Assembly: GCA_016584495.1 (NCBI GenBank)
Contig: WAID01000006.1
Location: 1,054,001-1,118,000, forward strand
DNA: 64,000 nucleotides
Direction of reading: 5' to 3'
From: Celoporthe dispersa
Lineage: Eukaryota > Ascomycota > Sordariomycetes > Diaporthales > Cryphonectriaceae
The translations under genes and the position numbers were made by a program. Under the pieces are notes generated by a model. That model did no database searches, was not told where the DNA came from, and was given only the letters and a program-made list of their open reading frames with translations. This document shows, one piece after another, positions 55,533 through 64,000 of the stretch (the first letter of the stretch is position 1; each line of letters opens with the position of its first letter).

Positions 55533-58531
55533 ATGACCTCCACAACGTCCGCCTCCACCGCCGGCACAGGCGTCACCAGGACCCAACTAGCCGAGCTCGT
55601 CAGGTCCATCCGGAAATGTCCCATCATCGACAACCACGCCCACCCGCTCCTCAAGCCCGATTCGCTCGCCAAGCACCCCCTCCTGGCCATCACCACCGAG
55701 GCCGCGGGCGACGCCATCTACGCCACCTCCACCAGCCTGGCCCACATCCGCGGCGTCCGGCAGCTTGCGCACGTGCTGGGCTGCGGGCAGACCTGGGAGG
55801 CCGTCGTGGCGGCCATCGAGCAGAGGCGGTTCGACGACTACGAGGAGTGGATCGGCGAGTGCCTCCAGGGGGTGCAGACGATCCTCGTGGACGACGGGCT
55901 GGATGCCGCGGACGAGGTGCAGAGTTATGACTGGCACGACTCGTATACGCGCAGCTCGTGCAAGCGCATCGTGCGCCTCGAGGCGGTGGCGGGGCGGATC
56001 GTGCACAGGTTCGCGCTGGCGTTCCGGGACGAGGGCGAGGATCTAGAGGAGCTGTTCGACAAGGCGGTCGAGGAGTTCGAGGCGGAGATCCGTGGGGCCA
56101 TCGCGGATCCCGAGGTCGTCGGGTTCAAGTCTGTCATCTGCTACCGCACCGGTCTCGACATCCCTGCCGCGGTGGACGTCACCCTGGCAAGGAGGTCGTT
56201 CGACGAGCTCGTCTCGGACTATGCGGGCCACACGACGGGGCTGGCGAGGATACAGCACCCGGGGCTGAACGATCTTCTTGTCCACAGGACTGCGGCGCTC
56301 ATCAGTGAGATGCCGGGCTATCACAAGAAGCCGATCCAGTTCCACACGGGGCTGGGGGACAGCGACATCACGCTGGCCAGATCGTCGCCTAGCCACCTAC
56401 AGGACTTTATCCGCACGTATCCTACTGTCCCGATCGTGCTGCTCCATGCGAGTTATCCTTTTACGCGGGAGCTTGGGTACCTGGCTACTGTGTACTCTAA
56501 TGTCTATGCTGTACGCAGGTTCCATCTCGTCTTCCTTTTCTTTTCTTTCCTTTCCTTTCTTTTTTTTTTTTTTGGCTCAAGCCTTTTCTGACACTGACAT
56601 CCCAATTTCTCAACAGGATATTGGTGAGATTTTTCCCTTTGTTAGCAAAGACGGGCAGGAAAAGGCCGTCCGCCAGATTCTAGAGCTCTGTCCCTGGTCT
56701 AAGATTCTTTGGAGCACCGATGGTAAGCAGCCTAGTCCTGTCCGCTTTCCCGCTGGTTTACTTCCAATATTGATCAACTCCATTTTGCAGGTCACTGGTT
56801 TCCCGAGACATATCTTTTGGCTATCCTACAAATCAGAGAAGTTCTTGAATCAGTACGCCTGTCTCTCTTTCATTTCTCCCAGGTTTTGTCCTTGTGTTTT
56901 TTCTTCTTTTTTTCCTCCAGAATAAGTAGCTGACCCATGCAGGTTCTCTCTGAGTACGTCCGCAGGGGAGCCATCAGCTGGAAGGCCGCCGTCAAGCTGG
57001 CCCAGGACGTCCTCTTCGGCAACTCCAACAAGCTCTACCACCTCGAGCTCGACTTTTGCAGAGTGGGGGAGACAGATGAAAACGAAGGCGACGTCGGGGC
57101 GGAAATGGAGGAAACCGACCTCGATATCTTCTCCCGCTTTCTAAGGGGCAGGAAGGCCCCCGACTTTGTGCGCATCTCCTGGATAGACATGGTCGCCTTC
57201 CCGCGCATGAGGATGATCCCTCTTCGGAAGTTTATCACATCCCTAGAAGAAGGCAGGCGCACCGATGTCGGCATCACCAAGGCAGTTCTTGGTGTGCTGC
57301 AGCACGACTGGATGACACCCGGCTTCACCGCGACGGGAGAGTATAGACTACACCCAGACTTCTCGTCCCTCCGGGCCGGACCGATCCCGGGGCACGTCAC
57401 CATGTACGGCGAGTTCAGGGAGCAGGACGGCTCGACGGTCCCGCTCTGCCCGAGGACACAGCTGCAGAGGGCGCAAGAGCTCGGCGCACAGCAGGGCCTG
57501 TCCTTCCTCATAGGCTTCGAGATCGAGTTCGTGCTCCTCGAGAGGGCCACCAAGAATCCGGGCTCTACTTACTACAAGACCCTCACAAACGATGGTCACT
57601 CCTGGTCCACCTCGCGCTTCTTTACGGACCCGAAGATCCCCAAACTCCTCGCGGACATTGTCGGGTTCCTCGAGTCCGTAGACATCTTTGTAGAGCAGAT
57701 CCACGCCGAGAGCGCGCCGGGTCAGTTCGAGCTCGTCCTGCCTCCTCTCTCTCCCGTGGCTGCCGTCGACACGCTCCTACACACGAGGGAGGTGATCGCT
57801 GCCATGGCTACCGCGGCGGGGTACAAGTTCACCTTGCACCCCAAGCCCTTCACGGGGAAATGCGGCACAGCGGCGCATGCGCACATCTCCATATCCTCTG
57901 CCGGCGGAGGAGGGGCCAAGAGGGAGATATACGAGCCGTTTTACGCAGGGCTGTTGAAGCACCTGCGGGCCATTTCTGCCTTCACTTACAGCAGTCCTGC
58001 CAGCTATGAGAGGGTAGCCGATGGGGTGTGGGCGGGTGGAAGGTAGGTTTCTTCCCAGCCTCCCGCAGGCTCTGGCTTCGAGGCACCACTGAAAAGGCAC
58101 ACAAGCTGACACAGGCCAGATGGGTGACCTGGGGAACCCAAAACCGAGAAACCCCTCTGCGCAAGATCGAGGGCAGCCACTGGGAGGTGAAATGCCTCGA
58201 CGGCCTCGCCAATGCCTACCTAGCCACGGCAGTGCTGCTCCTGGCCGGGATCCACGGCGTCGCCACGGGAGAGAGCTTGATCTGGGCGGACTGCGAGATG
58301 GACCCGGCGAGCATGACGGACAACGACCGCAGGGAGCTGATGGTGACGGAGATGCTGCCTGCCAGCCTGGAGGAGGCACTTGAGGCGCTGAGGGAGGACG
58401 AGGAGCTGGTGGAGATGATGGGGCCTGAGCTGGTGGAGAAGTACTGCGCCGTCAAGAAGTTCGAGATGGAGTTCTTGGGGACGCTGGTGGACGAGGAGGA
58501 GAGGAGGAGGTGGCTCATGGAGCGATACTGA
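55533..58531 (+). CDS. FluG-like amidohydrolase/glutamine synthetase fusion
   Basis: Fusion of an N-terminal amidohydrolase domain with a C-terminal type I glutamine synthetase domain, as in FluG of Aspergillus, where it controls a signal for asexual sporulation. Exons are 55533-56510, 56617-56722, 56791-56852, 56943-58042 and 58120-58531, giving 885 aa with all phases in order, the usual family length. Amidohydrolase: CPIIDNHAHPL with the metal HxH (H35, H37), HKKPIQFHTGLGD, IVLLHASYPFTRELGYLA, ILWSTDGHWFPETY. Synthetase: GFEIEFVLLE, IHAESAPGQFELVLPP, GTAAHAHISIS and RWVTWGTQNRETPLRKIEG. The synthetase motifs look intact in the ATP/glutamate region, so activity is possible, though many FluG proteins are thought not to be true synthetases. 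Only the family name is known here; this may be a paralogue rather than the sporulation gene. No frame break is seen. Confidence 0.92.
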
Positions 58532-58550
58532 AGATGCACGGAAAGAGGCC

Positions 58551-58690
58551 CTATTGAGGGCTGCCCTGCAGAAGAGGAAGGAGGGAGGGAGGAGCTAGCT
58601 AGGCCCAGGCTGGCTGAGACTACCCAGGGAAGGAGGCAGGGCAGGTGCCTGCCTGGCACACACGGGCTAGTGAGTCACTTGGCTCTCGAA
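58551..58690. repeat. diverged dispersed repeat, copy A
   Basis: The 140 nt just after the FluG-like stop resemble the 135 nt after the Zn2Cys6 gene (63664-63800) along their whole length, sharing blocks such as CTATTG, TGAGTCA and a GGAAGGA-rich centre. Many differences are C/T or G/A. It has no coding capacity. The rest of the short gap to the next gene shows nothing else. Confidence 0.5.
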
Positions 58691-58801
58691 CAAGATGAAC
58701 GGCAGGAGCTAAGGTCAAATAGCCGTCAGCCTGGAGAAAGGGGAAAAGCAGTGACATTGCCAGATACCACCCCGTGTCTCGACATCCGCCCATCTGCCCA
58801 C

Positions 58802-59503
58802 CTACGTGCTCTCCTTCGCAGTCGTCGCCATAGCCTTGACATACTCACCCACCTCCTTGGCCCCAACAAGCGTAAGATCCCTCCGCCGCCCCTCAAACAT
58901 GATATGCGGCACCGAGTCGATCCCGTTCAGACCAGACTCCCTCAGCAGCGCCTTCACCTCCATCAGCCCTTCCCCTTCGTCCTCCACCACCACCCTTATC
59001 GCCTCCCCTTCCTCGACTCCGGCTTCTATGCACGCCGCCACCAGCGTCTCATGCGCGCTCAGGTCCTTCTCCTCCTCGAAATACATCCTGTACAGCGCGT
59101 CCACGATGCGGCTCGCCCTCGTCTGCTGTCCCTCGCCTTGACCTCTGCCTTCGTCCACCTCCTGGAAATACTGCACCACCCGGTGCGCCTGCAGCGTATC
59201 CCCCACCAACCCCCCAAAACGGAACCCAATCCCCTCCTCCCTCCCGAGCTCCTGCATCGCCCCCACAAACGCCGCCGTCCGCTCCTCGGAGCCGAGAAAT
59301 TTGCTGTCCCTATACCAGGCGTATTTGTCCTGCGCGGGGCCGAAGGCTGGGTAGAGCTGGTGCGGGAGGATGTGGAGGTGGAAGGTTGTCTTGGTGGTTG
59401 TCTCTGGAGGGAGGTGGGTGAGGGCCTTTCCTAGGCGTTTTTTGGCCAGGTAGGTCCAGGGGCAGACAAGATCTAGGGTGAAGGTGATTTGGGAATTGTA
59501 CAT
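58802..59503 (-). CDS. DsbA-like thioredoxin-fold oxidoreductase (FrnE-like)
   Basis: Single-exon 233-aa protein of the DsbA/2-hydroxychromene-2-carboxylate isomerase superfamily, close to the FrnE group. The active-site position reads VCPWTYLAKKRL (about residues 13-24), that is CPWT instead of CPWC, so only the first Cys is present, as in several fungal relatives. The cis-proline motif SVPHIMFEGRRR lies near residues 200-211, and the insert between is helical. No signal peptide, so it is probably cytosolic. Likely role: thiol-dependent oxidoreductase or glutathione-transferase-like activity, substrate unknown. It is convergent with the FluG-like gene, with 3' ends 270 nt apart. No frame break is seen. 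Confidence 0.85.
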   Translation of the reverse strand: MYNSQITFTLDLVCPWTYLAKKRLGKALTHLPPETTTKTTFHLHILPHQLYPAFGPAQDKYAWYRDSKFLGSEERTAAFVGAMQELGREEGIGFRFGGLVGDTLQAHRVVQYFQEVDEGRGQGEGQQTRASRIVDALYRMYFEEEKDLSAHETLVAACIEAGVEEGEAIRVVVEDEGEGLMEVKALLRESGLNGIDSVPHIMFEGRRRDLTLVGAKEVGEYVKAMATTAKEST

Positions 59504-61986
59504 TTTGCATTTATTGGGGGTTTCTCTGTATTATGATTCGGTATATTGAGGTGGTCATGATGATGTGGTCTGGTAATACGAGAGGCTGTTTTACTTCTCC
59601 GCTGGTGTCATGGCCTGCGGGGAAGCAAGCCTACGGTAGAGGCAAAGGCGATGGAGTGAGGAGTGATTAGTGATTCCAACCCCCCCCCTTCCCCGGTCCT
59701 CCGATCCGGACAGACGGCAGATGCCCCGTCATCGAGCCGGCGGATATAACTTACCTTGTTACCTTCTCTCTTCCTCCTTGTCCTCTAGCTAATAATACGT
59801 AGAGTGTCATTTAGACATTTCTTTAGGGTGTGGGATGTTTCTTTATAAAAAGATACCGTTCGGATTATTATATACTTAAGTAATCAGCCGGGAACTGCTG
59901 TGCCACACAGCCTCTGCCCCCATCATCCTCCCCTGACAATCAGGTGGTCCACAGCAGCTCCGTCGGTCTTTCGATCCAAAGCCTCAGCTAAAACCACTCA
60001 TTCTCTTCTCCCTGTCCAGACTGGCAACCTACCTCAATCTTATAACAGAGAAAAACAGACGATAGCATCCCTCTTACCCTTCACTACTTCTTCAGATCAT
60101 GTCTTGGAAACCAAGGCGTGACATGCTCCCATAATTAAATCACCGGCTCTCTTCGGCAATACTATTTGCCTTACAATCTCGGACCCGAGTTCATGACCCC
60201 AGAAAATCCCCGACAGAGAGAAAAGTCAAGTCCGCTGTAAGCGCGAATCCTTGGAGGTGGAGGACCACAGCAGGTGCTACGTCAGTAGTATACGTAGCTT
60301 AAAGAGGGACGGACAGCGAAGACGGGGAAAGAGGAAGGGCAGGGCAGTTTCGGCGGTTTCCTTTTTTTTTTTTTTTCTTGGGTAAGAAAGTAGGCGGCAC
60401 TGCGGGTTTACAGCTTGGGAGCACAGGAGCTCACACACCCTTTCTCTCTTCTCGTTTGTGACCCTTGGACCCGAGCGAGACCAGTTCGCAGCAGGCAAAC
60501 TCGTGACCAATCCGTTTCTTCGATTTTTATTTTTTCATTTCTCCCTACTGTGTACCTACTCTGGTAGGTAACTTCGCAGCGCACTGCACTTGGACGCACC
60601 ATGAAACACAAACAGAAGTTTCCCTTGTGTTGTCCCAAGTAGGCACGCCTTTCCATTACTCCTTCGGGTCATTCTAAGGATGAAGATTTCCATTTCAAGT
60701 ATTTCCTTTTTCCGAGTGGTCCGTGTATTACCGGAGGGTTTTCCGAACCCTGCGCCCCGAGATTACACCTGAGCCAACAACGGACAGCGGATTGCCGAGA
60801 CCCGGTATTTATTATGCTTTGCTGTGGACAGCGGTGAATACAGCAGGTTGACAGCAAATCACTACTCCTCTCCCACTTTGCCAGCACACACACACTTTGT
60901 ACTCAGGTCTCACACCCATGCCCTCTTACGTAGGCCAGATCTGCATGCAGCACAGCAATCAGTAAGCGTAATGATACGTATCATAACTTCTTGATTGCCA
61001 CCTCAGAGGGTCGGTGGGTTAGTGTCTTCCTTTCTTTCTCTCCAGGATCTTACTCTTGTTCTCAGAGCTCCTTTGGGGGCTCCGGACTAGCTTTTCCCTG
61101 ACCCCTGTCTATACCTTGAGGTCAGACCTGCTTTGGTCGTGATCATGATTACCAATTTGGGTGGTCCGCCCGGGCACCAGTTCTGGACTTTGAGAGGCAG
61201 AGAGATGCCAGTGTTTAGTGTAGCCTGGCTGTCCTCTCCGTAGATGCATCCGAGTCTGTGGTTTGCCTCTCTTGATCTCCCTTACTCTCCCTCTCTTTTT
61301 CGGAGACCCCGGAGCGAGTACGGCACGGCACCCGTTACAGTATTCGGCGTCGGACTCCGGACTAATTGTGGCGTGGTCATCCTCTCTCCCTCTCTTTCTA
61401 CCTTGGATGCCTTTTATTCCTGTAATACAAGTTCGGACTTTCCAAGCAATTCCATTCAATCCTTCTCCCGCGTCCACCGCTTCTCTTCCAGGAACGGTGC
61501 GGAACCCCCTCCCCCCCAAAGAAAACTTGCGCAACAAACAATAATACCTATCTAACTACCTACCTAGAGGATCTTCTCTTCCTCTCGTACGGCGGCCCTC
61601 ACACCCGAGGATAGCGCTCAGAAGGATTGCGGCGTTGTCGCTGTCGCGATTCTGCCACGCCTACCTTGCCTTGGTGTGCTGTGCGCCTCTCTACCCTCTC
61701 TTCCAAATACACCGTCTGAGCGGCTCCCTTATCATATACGCAAACGCACACACACAAGCCACAGGATCCTGAATCCTCCCGGGTTCCACACCAGCTGAAG
61801 GTCCCTCTCCCAGGGTAATACTATGTAGAAGGCTCCTCCGCCTTCGTGGCATTGCATTTACTTAGTTCCCTCAACGTTCTTCTTCACCCCCACCATGATA
61901 GATTATTAGATGAGATGGGATGCGAGACGTAGCGAGACCTGATTCACCGACGACCACAACATTAGCGCTCCAGTCTCACACGCGAG
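59504..61986. promoter_or_regulatory. 2.5-kb divergent region with long CT-rich leader
   Basis: Promoters of the DsbA-like gene and of the Zn2Cys6 regulator. The T-run at 60361-60376 and CT-rich tracts from 61040 to 61570 suggest a long leader for the regulator. Short open frames in the leader exist but none is convincing as a gene. Confidence 0.5.
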
Positions 61987-63555
61987 ATGATGGCACGAGC
62001 AACCACAACCCATAAGGACGCCGCCCTCGACACGCCCATGAGAGACCAGCCCGTCGTAGGCCAGGCACAGGTCTACAGCAGCCCTATCACAACCACTGCC
62101 ACCCCGGACGACCTCACCAGCATCGACGAGGTCAAGGATGCCGCCGCCACCACCAACACAGAGAATTCCCCCTCCTCACCAACGACAGCTAAGCGCCTCG
62201 CCTGTGAGCGCTGTCACAACCAGAAACTGCGCTGCGCCCGCCAGCACGACAGGCCCAGCTGCGACAGGTGTCTGGCGGCCAATGCTACCTGCGCAGAGAG
62301 GATCCCGCGGCGTCTGGGCCGCCCCCACTCCACGAGCGCTTCGGTCAGCAAGACGACGGCCAAGAAACGCCGCCAGCGTCCTGTATTACACCAGGCTGCC
62401 ACCCCGCCGTCCAGTGTAGGCCAACACACGACTTCTGCGAAGGGAGTCGGCAGTAGGAAGTCACTGAGTGGAGGATCAACGACGACAGCGGCAGACCCAG
62501 TGGTGCCTAATCATCAACATGACTTTATCACTGATCTTAGCGCGGCGGTCATCCTCGAGCCCACGCCGCCGTCGTCTCTCCCCGAAAGGCGGCAGAGCCC
62601 TTGGCCGCTCACTGGGTTGCTGTCGCCAAGTGACTGTCCCAGCCCGTTCGACTGGAGCGTCAGCGACGCCGAGAACACGACGGCGGGCCAGCACCAGCAC
62701 CAGCAGCTTGACGATAGCTGCCACGCCCTCTTCCCAGGTGCCCTGATCGGCGGGCTGGGCAGCGAGCTCAACTCCCTGATGCCATCCTTTGAGGACGTGT
62801 CTGATGCATTGCTGGTGAACAACCACCACCACCACCACCACCACCACCACTCACACGCAGGCGGTGAGCAGATGGCAGTCGAGACGGCCTCCCCAACAAC
62901 ATCAATGGCCCAGGACCCCGTCGAGAAGTTGACTAGCCTCCACCTCGAGCTGTACCAGTGTCTCAACTCGTTCAGATCCATCGAGCACCAGGGCCTCATT
63001 GTCAGGGGCGAGCCAGAGACCGACGGCCTCGCTGTAGCCGCCGCGCTGGACTGGGTGGAGCGGCTCTTCCAGGCGGCAGAGGACTTCATCGAGATCCTGA
63101 AGCAGGGCTTCGCGGGGGGCCAGGACGCTGCAGTGCAGTGCGCGTCACCTGTGTCGCCGTTTATGCAGGAGGGGGAGGCCGAGGTGCAGCCTTCGCCACC
63201 ATCCTCAACGTCGTCAGGCCTGGACAGCGCAACGGGGCTGATGGTCGTCACCTGCTACGTCCGCCTCCTCCAGATCTTCGACAGCTTCGCCTCGGTGCTG
63301 CCCACGACGCTAGATGCCTGCTGCGCGGCCAGCGCCACCCTGCTAGGGGTCCGCATCGGGAGTTTTTGCCCTACGGTCGACAGAAGACTGAGCACCGTCA
63401 TCATCGTGCAGTATGTGTATCATCTCCTGGACAGCATCTGTGGTGCTGTGGAGGCGTCTGTGGGGGCGCAGGCTGTTCATAGGCCTACGCTTGTGGATGC
63501 GAGGAATTCGGACGCGAGGGTGAGGGAGCGTATCTCTACTAGCCTGAATATGTGA
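61987..63555 (+). CDS. Zn2Cys6 transcription factor, AflR-like layout
   Basis: Single-exon 522-aa protein with a fungal Zn2Cys6 binuclear cluster at residues 73-102: C73-x2-C76-x6-C83-x8-C92-x2-C95-x6-C102, followed by a basic linker (RRLGRPH, KKRRQR). The part after residue 300 (HLELYQCLNSFRSIEH, LDWVERLFQAAEDFIEIL, TCYVRLLQIFDSFASVL, LSTVIIVQYVYHLLDSI) is like the C-terminal domain of aflatoxin-regulator-type factors rather than the common fungal-specific factor domain. A run of about 10 His (CAC repeat, 62824-62850) sits in the disordered middle. It likely acts in the nucleus on CGG-type sites. No secondary-metabolite cluster is visible in this window; targets unknown. The start is the first of two ATG codons at 61987. 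A diverged repeat follows the gene. Confidence 0.9.
   Translation: MMARATTTHKDAALDTPMRDQPVVGQAQVYSSPITTTATPDDLTSIDEVKDAAATTNTENSPSSPTTAKRLACERCHNQKLRCARQHDRPSCDRCLAANATCAERIPRRLGRPHSTSASVSKTTAKKRRQRPVLHQAATPPSSVGQHTTSAKGVGSRKSLSGGSTTTAADPVVPNHQHDFITDLSAAVILEPTPPSSLPERRQSPWPLTGLLSPSDCPSPFDWSVSDAENTTAGQHQHQQLDDSCHALFPGALIGGLGSELNSLMPSFEDVSDALLVNNHHHHHHHHHSHAGGEQMAVETASPTTSMAQDPVEKLTSLHLELYQCLNSFRSIEHQGLIVRGEPETDGLAVAAALDWVERLFQAAEDFIEILKQGFAGGQDAAVQCASPVSPFMQEGEAEVQPSPPSSTSSGLDSATGLMVVTCYVRLLQIFDSFASVLPTTLDACCAASATLLGVRIGSFCPTVDRRLSTVIIVQYVYHLLDSICGAVEASVGAQAVHRPTLVDARNSDARVRERISTSLNM
62824..62850 (+). repeat. (CAC)n repeat encoding a His tract
   Basis: About nine CAC units in the transcription factor coding region, reading as polyhistidine; a typical length-variable microsatellite. 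Confidence 0.85.
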
Positions 63556-64000
63556 CGCTGGTAGGATGTTGGCTCACGGAAGGGGTGTCAAGAAGGGGAG
63601 GAGAGGGTCAATCTTCAAGAAGAAGTCTGCAGAGCTATCTGTTAGATTGTCATGGGAAAGGTTCTATTGCGGAGCTGCGCTTCAGAAGGGAAGGAATGAA
63701 GGAAGGAAACCAAGCCAGCCTAGGCAGGCTGAAGCTATCTTGGAAAAGCGGCAGGCGCGACTCACGGGCCAGTGAGTCAGTCATTGGTCCTCGCACAAAT
63801 GTGCTATTGCGAAGAGAAGAGCGTCAATATTCAACATGACGTTGCTGGCGAGATGGAATGGGAGTTGTTTCCTTAAATTTTTTTTCCCCCTCTCTTTTTG
63901 GTCGTTTTCTCTTTGGGAAAGATTTTGTATGTTTTGAGTCAAAAGTGGGCCATCCATAACTTGGTCCAACGCTCATCTTTTCAACAATGATACCCCCTTA
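63556..64000. other. downstream region to window end
   Basis: 3' UTR-type sequence with the second repeat copy, then T-rich tracts at 63877-63900. No further gene start seen before the edge. Confidence 0.5.
63664..63800. repeat. diverged dispersed repeat, copy B
   Basis: Second copy of the element described at 58551-58690, in the same orientation and again immediately downstream of a plus-strand gene. The pair shares order of blocks (CTATTG, GGAAGGA-rich centre, CAGGCTG, GAGTCA) with many transitions. Confidence 0.5.

Overview
The window looks like nuclear DNA of a filamentous ascomycete (Pezizomycotina, most likely a Sordariomycete). The evidence is compact genes with short GT-AG introns (about 58-165 nt), GC-rich third codon positions, intergenic DNA full of purine/pyrimidine tracts and microsatellites, and families typical of these fungi: 2EXR proteins, DUF3405, a FluG-like amidohydrolase/glutamine synthetase, GH76 mannanase and a Zn2Cys6 regulator. 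There is no operon structure, rRNA, CRISPR array, recognisable intact transposon or virus.

Layout. 0-5 kb: an Hsp70-like ATPase (+), a small broken gene (+) and an acyltransferase-3 membrane protein (-). 5-14 kb: a 3.3-kb divergent promoter region, a GT32-type glycosyltransferase (+) and a DUF3405 type II membrane protein (-); together with the acyltransferase these form a possible glycan-modifying neighbourhood. 14-28 kb: a long gene-poor stretch, a glutathione S-transferase (-), a conserved unknown (+), the mRNA export factor RAE1/GLE2 (-) and a proline-rich conserved unknown (-). 29-42 kb: CTP:phosphoethanolamine cytidylyltransferase (+), two 2EXR proteins (+) separated by an AT-rich, CpG-depleted island, a tubby-like protein (-), a multi-pass membrane protein (+) and a 2-oxoglutarate/Fe(II) dioxygenase (+). 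42-52 kb: a MYND zinc-finger protein, a secreted aspartic protease, a GH76 mannanase and a calcineurin-like phosphoesterase, all on the minus strand. 53-64 kb: an ankyrin-type protein (+), the FluG-like fusion (+), a DsbA-like thioredoxin-fold protein (-) and a Zn2Cys6 transcription factor (+).

The strongest window-wide signal is technical. At least ten otherwise well-formed genes, including housekeeping RAE1 and the cytidylyltransferase, are each broken by one or two single-base frame changes, mostly inside runs of 5-6 identical bases, while their splice sites and domains are intact. I read most of these as sequencing or assembly errors rather than pseudogenes, and give each gene as one locus with the break marked.

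I did not find a clearly new biological system. The most biologically interesting items are the CpG-free island near 33.5-34.3 kb, a metallophosphoesterase with an altered GNHD motif, a Golgi-type glycosyltransferase with a charged helix and a second membrane segment, the small broken gene at 2.6-3.0 kb, a tRNA-like fold near 43.1 kb and a diverged repeat pair downstream of the FluG-like and Zn2Cys6 genes.
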